A stretch of DNA of 64,000 nt from Petrolisthes cinctipes (taxonomy: Eukaryota > Arthropoda > Malacostraca > Decapoda > Porcellanidae): positions 124,001 through 188,000 of the forward strand of contig JAWQEG010000514.1 of assembly GCA_033782935.1 (NCBI GenBank). The letters run 5' to 3'. Within the stretch, counting starts at the first letter, position 1; every line of letters starts with the position of its first letter. The notes under the pieces were generated by a model. That model was not told the DNA's origin, searched no databases, and saw nothing but the letters and a program-made list of their open reading frames with translations. Of the stretch, positions 48,910-60,173 are shown piece after piece. Both the position numbers and the translations under genes were made by a program.

Positions 48910-51642
48910 TTGAATTCATGTTTATACTGCATGTGAAAGTGTCATGTTTTCAACTTTCCATCAGTGAGTTCACGGGTCACTTGTTTATCTTTTTAGGTAT
49001 TAGGTAAAATAATCTGCCATTTTTATTGTAAAACCAATCCGGCAATGTACAATTAACAATCTGAGTGACAGTATATAATGCTATAACATTGTCTATGTAC
49101 CAATCACAGTACTGTAAATTTTATTGTTGAAAAGATATGACAAGAGACAATGTGTGTACATACATGTGTGCATATTTGCCCAGGCAAATTTCCATCATAG
49201 CATCTCTTTACATGTACAGTACTTGTATTTTGTTTCACAAATAGAATTTAAGCATCAGTAGAGTTCAGTACTATACTACTGTATATTATAATGAAATAAG
49301 TGGTGACAACACCACAATAGCCAATGTGGGTTGACCATGATGACCTCATATAAGCACCCACCAACTACTTAAATATATTTATCAATGAGTAATAGCCTTC
49401 TGCATTGTAAGACCAACTGGACAATGAAAAATAAACAATGCAATTAGTGCATAATGAGAGTAAATATGTTGTTTAAATTAAATGCCTATTCTAGTATTTA
49501 TGAATGAAAATATGATGATGGCAACAGCCATATGTTATGTGTATGTATCAGCGAGGGTGGAGGACACTCAGTACATTTCAAGTTCCAACCATCAACTGTA
49601 TGTAACTGTAATCATGCCATATTTACCATGTTGTTAATGTCTTCCTACCTATTCACAGCCCATCTTTTTCCTGACCCAAATAACACAATGGTCACATTCC
49701 TCCCAGCTTATTCCTTGGGGTTACCAAGGTTTACCTGTTTGGCAACAGGACTTTGTGTATCAGCCTGCATGGGCTTGTTAGGGCAAAGATGGGTGGATTA
49801 CCCCTTAACCCGCACCATATTACATGGTACACCTCTCACATTCCCTCCCTTAGCCCAACTGCTGCCTATCCCCAGGTAATGGGACTGGAAAAACTTCAGG
49901 AAAAAGGCCTCCAAGACAACCCTTCACTAGCTCCACGTGTCCTCCTCCTGCTAAGCCTCCAGCAATGAACCACTCGACATGTAAGAGTGACTGTGTGCAG
50001 CAGTACAGTGGTTGGTGGATCCTCCTCCTTGAAATTTGTTGACTGGGTCGCTCAAGGCATCAAGACCAACATGAGCAGCTGGGTTAGTTCAAGATACAAT
50101 GTTGCATAGGCAAGTTAGGCTAGTTCTACACACACTTTTAAGTTTGGGATATCCTACTTTTATAAACCTCCAGTACTGGGCTAGGTAAAGACACATACTC
50201 GTACACACGCATTAAAATCTGAAGCTCTACACATACACTATGCATCAAATGAATGAACATACACACACACATTAAAACTTGATGCCCTACACGCACACAC
50301 ACTTTAAATGGAAACTCTATCTCTGCACAATATAGCATCCAGTGTTAAAAAAAAGATAAATCACAGGATATTACAAATACCAACAGGGAAAAAAATAAGT
50401 ACTGTTAAGTACTGTATCAAGTATTATAACTTGTTTATTTGACACGTTTAGTCTATACAGGTTAGTTTTCATGTACAGTCCTGACCACAATTTCATAGTC
50501 AATACTATACAGTCCAATAATGCTATTTGATTACTCATGATACTTTAGTAGTAGGCCTACCAGTACCATATTAATATATCACAGATATACACCTTATAAA
50601 TTATTGCTAATCTTAATATAACATTTGTCAGGTGAGGTATTAAAAAAAACTGTAACACAACACATTCATATATATATATATATATACAGTATATATAATA
50701 TTTCTTTAACATAAAGTCATTAGAACTTTACATGTTTCAATCCTTTTATTCTTCAAACAAACAAAAGTGGAGCATAATTGTAAAGTATACATACTTCTGG
50801 ATTAAAGGTTTAGGGTACTGAATGAAATGGGCATCTTTCCAGAATAATATAAATAGGAATATATAAACACTCCTGATTAACTTGCAAGTAGTCAGTTAAC
50901 TTGAACAACTTAATACTGATTGAAAAACTCGCATTATAGTGAAGAGATAAACATTAGTGTAAATGGCTAATGTTGCAAGTACTGTACAACTCCCAAAAAA
51001 ATCTGAACCCTATTAATATACAACCAGAGAAATCTGTACCAGCTCCTGCAGCTTGTAGTAAAATAAACCTTACAAATGCTTCACTTTTGGGGGTTCAAAA
51101 CCATGGATAGTAAGGCAATGCCGACAGTACTCAGTGCACTCAGGATTTGTGTCTCGCACTGCAAATGGCTTATCATCAAGCAATAATGGACTGGGTATAG
51201 GATAGGAGGATGGAATACAGAGGTGTGTGTTGAAAAGCTGTAGTCAAAGTCGCATTGGCTGTTTCATACGTTTCTAAATATGTATGATCAATCGGTCCAC
51301 AATATAGAAATAGCTCTCAAACCCTAAATAAGTCTATTGAAATATTCTCTACCAAATATGGAAGGAGGAGGAATTTAATCAAATGAGATCTTAACATCGG
51401 GAAACAGGATTAAAAATTATTTTCTATTTGACGATCCCATTTCACATTCATATTGGAGGGACAATGCGATCTTTGTTGGAGTAATACATTAACCTGTTTC
51501 TCAATGATGTGATAATAAAATTAAACATGGAAGTACATTCAAGAAAAAAAGAAAGAAATTTTAATACTATATATCGTTGTTGCTTCATACATTTCCGTTC
51601 TTGAAGCCTGCAATTCCCTGCCAGGCATTGCCAACTAAAGAG
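48910..51642. other. Stretch between retrotransposon and membrane-protein gene
   Basis: No complete gene. TTTATT (AATAAA on minus) occurs at 50434 and 50745, so 50.4-51.6 kb may be the 3' UTR of the minus-strand gene. Two related AT-rich blocks (attgtaaaaccaatccggca at 49027, attgtaagaccaactggaca at 49406) are a local repeat. A short copy of part of the proline-rich exon lies at about 49738-49782. The 60-codon plus-strand frame at about 49860-50040 (TSGKRPPRQPF, CPPPAKPPAMN) is not called. Confidence 0.45.
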
Positions 51643-53392
51643 TCATTTGTACAGTAATATTTGGTTCATACTCAACTCTACTTCAATATCAAAAATATTA
51701 TTCAAGTAGTACTTGTTTACTGAGTGATAACATATCAAGGGACAGACACACTGACTAATGGTGATATGTAACACTGACATATCAAAAATCCTGGTACTGG
51801 AAGAACCATTGTCTTCCAGGCCTCCATACAAAGTTACTGCCCCTGCTGCTGTCAAGTCATATAAATAGTGTGTGGCAGCAGTGTGGCAGGTTTACTGGAA
51901 AAGAAGCAGGGCCTTACACATTAACATATGACACATTCATGGAGGCTACTTTAAGGCATGACTCAAGAGGTGGTTTTGGGTGGGAAAGATCTGGGTGCCA
52001 TACTCACTTTACCTTCAAGGAAAGCCACTTTAGCAGTGACAGAGGAGGTTGAGGTGGCTGTGTCTGGAGTGAGGGTAGTGAGGGCAGTGTCCGGTGTAGG
52101 GTAGGAGTCTTGGTTCCGTGTAAGCACCAACTTCAGAGGTGGTAATGCCTTACCTTTTTTACCCACTCCTGGCTTGGGGAGTGAGGGCTTTACTGGGGCT
52201 GAGGGCTTGGCAACAGGACTTTGTGTATCAGCCTGCATGGGCTTGTTAGGCTTGAGGGCCACAGGTGGTGGGGCAGGTTTGACCACCTGGGGGGTGCTAC
52301 TCTTATTTACAGACAGGTTAGCCTGTGGTGGTGAGGATGTAATCTGAAGTGGGAGTGGGACAGTTTGAGTTGGTGTTTGCGGTGGAGGCGGAGCAGGACG
52401 AGCAATAACAGAGGGAGATGTGGGGCCGCTGGCACTCTGGCGTCTGGCAGATGTTGGGGGTGGGGGAATCTTTGGTGGTGGTGCCTTGCCTCTTGGTGGT
52501 GGTCCCAGATCTTGATTTTCCTGCAGATTTGCATACAGGGCCTCAGTCTCCGTAGGTGAGTCAGGAGAGATGATAGGTAACGGTTGAACAGAGACAGGGT
52601 GTACTGAAGGTTGAGCAGTGTTGGGTAGGGGCATGGGTGGACGCACCACTGTCACCTCAGAGTCACTATTGGGGCGTGAGTTGGTTGCAGTGCGTGGTGG
52701 CAGAGGCAGTCCAGCAGCTGACTTGTCTTTGGCTCTCACTGCTGCCACAAAACGTTGTAGATCAGTGGTATTGACATAGGTGTTTTCGGTGTGGTCCAAA
52801 TGAGAAAGATGTGCCACGTCTGCCACACGCAGGCTGAACCGAGATGCTTCACCAGCCGCACGAGCCTGTATAACAACAACAATATGTTACTCAAGTACAG
52901 TACTTCCTACACACTTGAATAACAGTGTCCAGTACTGGTATATGACCAATGGTCAAAGATTTATAATTATAATTTGTTTTAATTATATTAGTTGAATGTG
53001 ATTGTCACCTTGACCTTGACCTAGATATAGAAGACCAGCTGCAGAAGACAGTCCTAGGCCTGGAAGACCTTGTAGGATGAGGGGGGAGGTGATGAGAGGA
53101 TGGATAGCAAGCTGACAAGAAATACAAGAGAGAGAGAAATTCACCTTGTTGAGTCTTCGTCGTAGAACCACCATATATACCACTAATACCACCAGCACCA
53201 CGCCTAGACCTCCTCCCACAACACCGCCCACCCACCCCGGGGACACGCCACCTGCCGGGCCAGACGCTGCCACCTCGGGGGCGTCATGGGGTGGCTCCAA
53301 GGCGGGACGAGGGGCAGGGGTGGCAGGAACGGCGGGGCGGGGACGGGGACGGGTAGTAGTGGTGGTTGGGGTGCGAGCTGGATTCCCAAACT
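51643..53392 (-). CDS. Single-pass membrane protein with proline-rich cytoplasmic tail (C-terminal exons)
   Basis: Exon at 53145-53392: a Thr/Pro/Arg-rich stalk, a glycine-valine membrane segment (VVGGGLGVVLVVLVVYMVVL) and a stop-transfer RRRLNK. Exon at 52013-52865: 284 codons beginning ARAAGEASRFSL, with YVNTTDLQRFVAAV and YANLQENQ (possible phosphotyrosine sites), and many proline runs (KAPPPKIPPPP, IARPAPPPPQTP, KPAPPPVALKP, KPSLPKPG) of the kind bound by SH3 or WW domains. Phases match at the join. For the end, either the frame reads on to TGA at 51963, or a donor at 52012 joins an acceptor before 51848 and ends at 51643; the second is in phase and adds 68 codons including the stop. The ectodomain exons are not identified, so the protein is partial. 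An ADAM-like protease or another type I receptor could have such a tail, but no family is recognised. Confidence 0.7.
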
Positions 53393-53484
53393 CTGTAGGT
53401 GGAAAGAAATTAACTCGATCAGTGATACAAGTACGGTAATGATGAATTTAACATGAACGATATTAATGGGATCTGTATCGGCAA

Positions 53485-53905
53485 CTACCCGTAGAAAGTT
53501 TGTAAGCACTTTCGCCAGTACAATGTTAAGAAAGACATATATTTGAATTGGGCTTGCCAGATTCCGTTACTTTTATGGAGGTATAAGGCCCGACCGCCAG
53601 AGTCTCCGAGACGATTTGTGGTCGCCACGCAAGAACCACACGCAGTCACAGGGAAAGTGGTTTCCCATAGTCCTTCAGCGTAGTGTCTGTGCAGGCGTAG
53701 GAGACTCATCAGGCTGATCCCCATCACGCTGTCACGTGTGGCGGCGAAAGTATTTTATTAGGCCCGGGACGCATATTCGCCTTCTGTAACTCATTTCAGT
53801 CGATGCAGGAAACTCTGATCCCCATTACGCGTGGCGGCGATTGTATTTTATTTGGGCCCAGGACATATTCGCAATTTCGCATTCTGTAACCCATTTCAGT
53901 CGCCT
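53485..53905. repeat. Local duplication of about 85-90 bp upstream of the membrane-protein exons
   Basis: The blocks at 53717-53803 and 53818-53905 share cgtgtggcggcga, gtattttatt, ggcccgggac (ggcccaggac) and ctgtaactcatttcagtcg. The minus-strand 80-codon frame at 53485-53727 has no recognisable domain and no clear splice partners; I leave it uncalled. Confidence 0.55.
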
Positions 53906-53970
53906 AAGCCCCGCCTCCTCCCACAGCTGAGCTATACACATATAGAGCGCGCAACCCCCCCCCTTGGCGT

Positions 53971-54045
53971 GTCACCACCGGAAGTGGGTTGGCGGCCATG
54001 ATAAGTTGCCCTTCCCCTCAACCCGTCAGCCTGTTAGCTTATGCC
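53971..54045 (+). promoter_or_regulatory. Candidate promoter with ETS- and YY1-like sites
   Basis: The sequence has an accggaagtg motif (ETS core ccggaagt) at about 53977-53986 and ggcggccatgata (YY1-like) at 53991-54003, beside a CpG-containing stretch (gagcgcgcaac). A possible splice donor (aga then gtaaga) follows at about 54045. Such pairs are common at housekeeping promoters. Which gene it serves is unknown. Confidence 0.3.
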
Positions 54046-54149
54046 AGAGTAAGATATTATTTCATTTATTCGGTCTTTCATTGATGATATGGTATATTAA
54101 CTACATTATAGTGACTCACAATATATGAATAAATATTTCTTTAACCGAC

Positions 54150-54635
54150 ACGACTGGAGTGGAACAGGGTTGATGTGTGGTGGTGATTTTTTTGTATAAG
54201 TTTAGTACAGCGCTAGAGTAAGTTAGAGGTGTGGTGGTGATGGTCGATTTTTTTGTTTCAGTTAGTACAGTGATAGAATTAGATGGAATGAGAGAAAGGT
54301 CTGTGGTCGTGAATTCTTGGGTTACAGATTAGCAATTTAGCACAGTGCTAGAATAGGATGGAATGAGATAAGAGGTGTGGTCATGAAATTTTTGTATAAG
54401 TTTAGTACAGTAGTGCTAGAGTAAGTTAGAGGTGTGGTGGAGGTGAATTTTTGGGTTTCAGTTTAGTATAGTTCTAGAATAAGATGGAATGAGAAAAAGG
54501 TATGGTGGTGAATTTTTGGGTTTCAGTTTAGAACAAGTACAATGCTAGAGTAAGATTGAATGAGATGAAAGGTCTGTTGGTAAATTTTTTGTATTAGTGT
54601 AGTAAGCTACAGTGCTAGAGTAAGTTAGATGTGTA
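54150..54635. repeat. Degenerate tandem repeat of about 60-75 bp, roughly seven units
   Basis: Units repeat the order gtgtggtggtgaattttt, gggtttcagtttagtacag and tgctagaataagatggaatg with changes and indels. Unit lengths vary and identity is moderate, so the array is old. Confidence 0.75.
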
Positions 54636-55300
54636 TCAGTTTATCCTATTATAGTACGTAGCCTACAGTGTAACGAAACTATTGTGCACGAGTGTATAAT
54701 TTTGGGGTGAAACAATTTATGTCACCATCAAATTATTTAACTTCATTAAAACTCCCTTATGGATCTCAATATTAAATTAGAAGTAATAATCTTGGCTCGG
54801 CCCTGCTGGCTCCGAAAGTAATACCGGAAAAAGTGCTCATGGGACTCTCAACCGTAACGCTTTGTAGGTTTTCCCAAAGATAAAAAAGACAAACACCTTG
54901 ACTACATATAATGCTTGTTAGCAAGCATCTCTGCTACATGAGAGTTCTCTCCATCCCATGCACCTACAAAGACAGAAGTACGTGATATTAATGTTGAACA
55001 TGTGGCAGAATAATTATGATCGAGGTATCTTTAATTTTCAAGTTTTCACACACATACGCACACACTTTCACGCGTCTACACTTTCCACACTTGCACTTTT
55101 CACATAGCCTACATAATAGTGAGTGTGAAAGTGAAAGTGACTGTATATGTGAAAGTTAATGCCATAATATAATGATCATCACCACTGTCTTGATGATGAC
55201 ATTGCTCGTATATAGGCCTAATCTGACCAAGCATTGAGGTTACCGAGTAAGTTAATTTTGTGACTGCTGCATAATTATATGGTTGCAGTTGAGAGACATA
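54636..55300. other. Non-coding stretch
   Basis: No gene seen. A run with repeated tcacac, cacttt and gtgaaagtga phrases at 55040-55150 is weakly self-complementary. Confidence 0.45.
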
Positions 55301-55305
55301 TTAAG

Positions 55306-55450
55306 GGGATAGTACACTTTTGGTACTGTACTGTACTGTACATTGGAGTGCCTTGAGTGCCTCAATTCCTCCAAAGTATGCCCGGAAACAGGACCATGTA
55401 TTAACAAAAATAATGGTGACATGCTGGCTGGAATAGTTTGGATGGGACTA
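55306..55450. mobile_element. TTAA palindromic MITE, subtype B, 3'-truncated
   Basis: It starts TTAA-ggggatagtacacttttggt, then ggagtgcctt and attcctccaaagtatgccc, then the loop with ccggaaacaggacc. The right arm is cut after ggaatagtttggatggga. Confidence 0.7.
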
Positions 55451-56182
55451 GGCCGTGGGCAGAACAAAGTTCTATGAACGAGGAACCGCGGCGGCATTCG
55501 CGGGACAGTTCCGCGTATGCAGAACCAAGTCAATAAATAATTTATTATTAATAATTATTCATAGTAAAAAGGGTGGCTTATCATCAGAAAATAATTTTGC
55601 AATATAAATATTTTGAATAACAACAAAAAACACACTTAAAGTAGAAAATACGATGTCGATATTTTACTGTGTATACATCCCGTAGAGACGTGTACACGTG
55701 TAGTCTTCATTGTATGCAAACATGGACAACAAATAAAGCATAAGGTGGAGGTATAATATATTATACCTCCATGCTTTTACCCTCTTATCCACCCATTCCA
55801 CCCCGATGTCCTTGACTGTTGCATGGTAGCTCGCTCTTTGACACGCAACACTTTATTACTCATCCCTTTCATTGGTATTCAGAAAACATCTCGCAGTTCC
55901 ACTTGTTCGTATGTTTGCATTACTGACCTCACCAAAGTGTTTCTGGCTCATTTGTATTCATCATTATCATCACCGTCACCCCATAAATTTTATTTATTTA
56001 TTCAAGGGGTGGGGAGGCTCTAACGCCATAGGCAAAGAAAAAGGAAACAGAATGTAGAAAGTAAAGGCAGAGGACCCAGTGAAATTAGTCGTGCACACTG
56101 CACGAAATTCTCAGCTGCCCCCCCCCCCCCACAAGTTCTGGCATCCATGAAGTAAATCCCTTATTTCCATGGATTTTCAAGA

Positions 56183-56338
56183 TAAGGGGATATTCTCGTG
56201 TAGGTGAATTAGAGGGCTACTGATAGCTCCAAACTATGCCACGAAACACATGATCCCCCGTTAAGGTTGTCTGTTTCGTGGCATACTTTGGAGGAATCAT
56301 AGATCTTGCAATTCACCAACAAGAGAATCTCCCCTTAA
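56183..56338. mobile_element. TTAA palindromic MITE, subtype A
   Basis: The left end taaggggatattctcgtg pairs with caagagaatctccccttaa at the right. The arms gtgaattagagggctactg and caaactatgccacgaaaca are mirrored by tgtttcgtggcatactttgg and cttgcaattcacc. Confidence 0.8.
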
Positions 56339-57214
56339 AATCGGGTTGCCAGCCCTAACGTACACTCCTCCTTGTGAATCTCTTCCACTGTTGCATATAA
56401 TTATATAATCGGAACTTTTTTGTGTGTGTTCTCTATACCAGAAATCCAAGGGAATGGCTTAGGCCTATTCGGGTACTGCATGCCAGCCGGTATAGTGATA
56501 TACATAGGCCTACAGGTAAATTGACCGTAACCAAATTTCTACTGTCGAATATATAACACACATGATGGATGCAACTTGAGAGGAATAAGATGCATTATAT
56601 ATCTTCTAACAATTCTGACGCCTGAGAGAGACATTTCAATTACAACCCAATTCAGTTAATTGTAAGTTTAAAATTTTCCCTTGCCCGCTCCGTTCTAAAT
56701 TCATTTTATCTTGCTTTATCAGTTTGTCTGACATTAAGTTCTATTGCATCGTATGACATATAATACCCTAAATATGATGTCACCTAAAATAACGGAAATG
56801 TTGTATACGACTTCCTTTCAACCCTTTCTTCTTCGTAGTCCCTTTGTTCGATCATCACTGGTCCTTGAACCCGTATTTATATAAAGCTAAATTTTTTATC
56901 CTAAATCCTAAGCTGAAATTTTGTTCGTAGACGTTTATTCATTGCAAGGAGGAGAACTTTGGTCTGCTTTAATAGCATTACATTATTATAGTCTCGTACT
57001 TCAAGAGGAAAATCGTCAACTGCTTTCGAAATGAGTCTGAAACACGTACTGTACATACATACTTTGGCGAGATCTGCTGGCAGTACCGTAATGTAAGCAT
57101 ACGAACGAGTGCAAACTCTGATAATGTGTTAAGAATACCGACCGTCTTTGGTGTTCAGGGATACCGTGGCGTACAAAAATTCATTTCCTCAGCTAGCCGC
57201 AATTAATGTGCATT

Positions 57215-57295
57215 CTCTGTGGTTCGAATGACTAAACACATTTCGCCATTATTTTCTATTGCTTTTAGTCATTCGAGCCACAGGCGATTCTGCCA
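57215..57295. repeat. Perfect-stem hairpin
   Basis: The block ctgtggttcgaatgactaaa at 57218 is mirrored by tttagtcattcgagccacag at about 57265, with one mismatch and a loop of about 28 bases. Possibly the core of a small foldback element. Confidence 0.6.
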
Positions 57296-57659
57296 GCAGT
57301 TGTATTGTGGCTGACTGAGGGAACGAACTTTGTACACACCAGTAGGCTAGCTAGCCAGTCTCCTGCTGTCTCTTCCCAGGCCTGCCCCCTCCCTTCCACT
57401 CCCACCCACCACACTTATCCACTTAGCCTATCACGACCATCACATCCCGACCCTCAACAACACAAGTCTGAACACAGACAAACAGATAGTGTACAGCTGT
57501 ATAAGATAGATTTTGCATTGCTCTATACTTGGGTAGATACGTATGACTTCCAGAGGCATGTAGGAAAGGAGATTGCTAACGTTAAGTTACTTGTTAAGTT
57601 AGATTCGAATGGATGAGTTTAATACAGTAGGCTATTACAACATATAGAGATGAAAAGAC

Positions 57660-57990
57660 TGAAACGCATATATCCGTTCTGTAGGTTATATATGCATGCA
57701 CTCGTCCCAATACCACTGCAAGCCACACTTTCCGTTCGGTTAGGTTTGCTTATAGCCAAAGGCTAAATGAAGTATTCATTTAGCCTTGGTTATAGCTAGG
57801 TCAGGGTTCATTGACGTCATTAAAGTTAGGTAAAAATGATTTGAGAAAGACGATGAAACTAGTTTTAAAAGTATCCTAAGGTTAGTTTCATCGCTATAAC
57901 CGGAGTCGTACGTTTTTTTTTTTTTTTTTTTTGGGGGGGGGGCAGGCTGAAACTAGTTCGGATGCAGAAGTATGAGAACGGATATATGCC
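57660..57990. mobile_element. Putative foldback element containing a T20-G10 run
   Basis: The block cgcatatatccgttct near 57666 is mirrored by agaacggatatatgcc near 57975. Two inner hairpins lie between (ggctaaatgaag/attcatttagcc and cgatgaaactag/ttagtttcatcg). A run of about 20 T then 10 G lies at 57915-57944. Confidence 0.5.
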
Positions 57991-58165
57991 ATCCGGAAGG
58001 GAACAGACAGTAATGCCACTTACGACAGTGTATAATTATACATTGTGCCACACATGCGGTCAACAAGAACAGTGTCGTGCATAGAACATTACCTTGGAGC
58101 ACAATAATTATAATATATAAGAATTAACTTTCGAGGAATCACAGCAGCCGGACGTTAACCATGCG

Positions 58166-58336
58166 TTGAGGGGACAATATACTTTTGGTACATTGAAGTG
58201 CCTTGTTTTTTATTCTTCCAAAGTATGCCAGGAAACAGAACCAGATAAACAAAAATAATCGTGGCCTGTTGTTGCATGGAATAGCTAGGAAGAATTAGCT
58301 GCTCCAGATTTAACAAAAGTGTGTACTTCCTCCTCA
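58166..58336. mobile_element. TTAA palindromic MITE, subtype B
   Basis: It starts gaggggacaatatacttttg and ends gtgtacttcctcctca, with attcttccaaagtatgccag, a central taaacaaaaataatcgtggc and a mirrored arm. The terminal TTAA is degraded. Confidence 0.7.
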
Positions 58337-58569
58337 GTGACTATAATATTATGACCAAGTCAACGGAAACACGCCCTCCAACCACATCCGATTATACAAG
58401 GCTGAGAGGAAAAGGAGGAAATGGGACAAGTGCTTCAGCATAATTATGGATGTCGTTTATATATCCGCACTAGCGTTTGTTCTTGTAGGAGTGTAGAGAA
58501 CGGAGAATCATTATCATAATATTATACGAGGGCGAAAGAGATGCACAGGACGACGCTCAAACTCTGTAT

Positions 58570-58708
58570 TAAGGGTAGAATCTCTTCGGTAGCCTAAGCA
58601 GTTCTCCTAATCGTACCATTGTAAATTTGTAATGCCTAGCTGTTTCCTGAAATAGTTTGGAGGAACCAGTAGCCCTCCAATTTACCATAAAGAGCGGTTA
58701 TCCCTGAA
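58570..58708. mobile_element. TTAA palindromic MITE, partial copy
   Basis: It is recognised by gtagaatctcttcggtagcc at the left and gtttggaggaaccagtagcc, then ctccaatttacc, at the right. The left arm is eroded. Confidence 0.6.
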
Positions 58709-59264
58709 ATTAATGGACTGGAACTCGGGTGGGGGGGGGGATGGAGCTAAACAGGTGGAAATAATCGCTCGCACGTGGTCAACTACTAAGAGGCATGCCA
58801 CAACAGACTCACCATCAACAGGCGTTGAGGGAGGGAGAGGAGGTGTAGCCTATGCCCAAATTCTTCAGAATATGTGAAGGGGAAGGGGCGAGTAGGATGA
58901 GTCAGCAGAATCGGATACGTACTCTCCTAATAAATTGAAGCGCATAGGAGAGTCAGAGTGAAGTGAGGACTAGGTTATGCAATATTGCGGCCACCAGCTC
59001 GCCGTGACGACAAACATTTGCTTCCATGTAAAATCTCTATAGGTCTAGCCTACAGGAAACTGACCGCTGGGTGGGTGGGCCCAGACTGGTATTTCCCATT
59101 AGGTAAATATACTACACAGTAACTTAAATCAATTTAGAAGTAGTATATGGAGTAATGTGGGTTTGGTCTGATTCTACAGGCTTCAGTGATTATTAAATAC
59201 CATGGATCATTGATCATCACGCCAAAGGTCAGTTCCTGTTGACGGACAGTAGGCCTATAGTGTA

Positions 59265-59427
59265 CAGTCGGCAGCAAAAGTCCTGTCGCCTCGCTTGCTT
59301 CACCAAGGCACGCGATGTTCATAGACTCGAGTTTCTTAGGTGTAGAAAACGTGCGTATTTCTCGAGTCCATGAACACTGCCTGTCTCGGTGAAGCAGGTG
59401 TGGCGACAGGACTTATGCCGCCGACTG
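59265..59427. mobile_element. Fully palindromic MITE of the TA/CAGTCGGC family
   Basis: It starts TA-cagtcggcagcaaaagtcc and ends gacttatgccgccgactg-TA. The interior also folds: tgttcatagactcgag and ctcgagtccatgaaca pair. 163 bp. Confidence 0.85.
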
Positions 59428-59461
59428 TACAGTAGAGATGCTAGTACAGTACATACATGAA

Positions 59462-59727
59462 GCCGGCGGCAATAGTCGTGTCACCACATCTGCCAAGTCA
59501 TGAAGTACGCACTGTACTGTACTGTACATACATACATATACCAGGCCTTCATGAAGTACAGTATGGAAATATAAGCTTCACAGGCTCGTAAACTGAAAAC
59601 CAGACATTTATTATTTTGCCTTTAGGATATTTAATTTCTGTATGGTAAATATGTTTGTTTGATTATTATAATTTATGTTATTCTTCAAGATGCCCCGAGT
59701 GAGACGACAGACTTGTGCCGCCGACTG
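59462..59727. mobile_element. MITE of the TA/CAGTCGGC family, long copy
   Basis: It starts gccggcggcaatagtcgtgt, keeps gcttcacaggctcgtaaact and tttaggatatttaatttctg, and ends gacttgtgccgccgactg-TA. It lies 35 bp from the previous copy. Confidence 0.8.
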
Positions 59728-59989
59728 TACATTATATTCTAGTTTATGGGCGCGACTAAACCTTGTGCAATATTTAGGTTTCGTAAATATTGAAAGACTA
59801 CAACTGGGGTCACGAAATGAAAATACGTACGTTAGTTACTGTCAACATCGTCCACATCATTCTTATTTCTTATGACATGGATGCTTCCGGCTCTTGACCA
59901 CTGAGCCGTAACTGAGCTATATGTGCTTTTGACTCATCATCTTCCATATAAAAGTGAACAAAGAAATTTCAACCATGGTAAGCTTATAT

Positions 59990-60011
59990 TATTATTATTA
60001 TTATTATTATT
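59990..60011. repeat. (ATT)n microsatellite
   Basis: Seven tandem att units. Confidence 0.8.
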
Positions 60012-60133
60012 CACTTGAGAACGATGGCCTGTATAAATACTTTTAAATGCTATATAGAAGCTCTTTATAGAATTAAGTTAAGTAATTTTTAATTTTCGTA
60101 ATCTGGAGTGAAGAAAATAATTACTATACTTAC

Positions 60134-60173
60134 CAAAATCAACTCCCACCCATTCGGCGTCGCTGTCAGCCAT
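60134..60173 (-). CDS. Candidate first coding exon (MADSDAEWVGVDF)
   Basis: On the minus strand an ATG in strong context (gtaccATGgctg) opens MADSDAEWVGVDF and runs into a near-perfect splice donor (g|gtaagtatag at 60133). It ends in phase 1. The next confident minus-strand exon, at 53392, starts in the compatible phase, so this could be the start of the proline-rich membrane-protein gene. That would make a short-ectodomain protein without a cleaved signal, or intermediate exons may be missed. It could equally belong to another gene. Confidence 0.4.

Noticed and set aside
49860..50040. Plus-strand frame with CPPPAKPPAMN as a coding exon
   Set aside because: Open for about 60 codons and proline-rich, but it has no start, no clear splice sites and lies opposite the presumed 3' region of the minus-strand gene.
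53485..53727. 80-codon minus-strand frame (GSCVATTNRLGDSGG) as an upstream exon of the membrane protein
   Set aside because: The phrase looks superficially protein-like, but no in-phase donor/acceptor pair links it to the exon at 53392 and part of it lies next to a local duplication.
57305..57616. 103-codon plus-strand frame with a Pro/Ser-rich start
   Set aside because: No splice signals, domain or codon pattern supports it.
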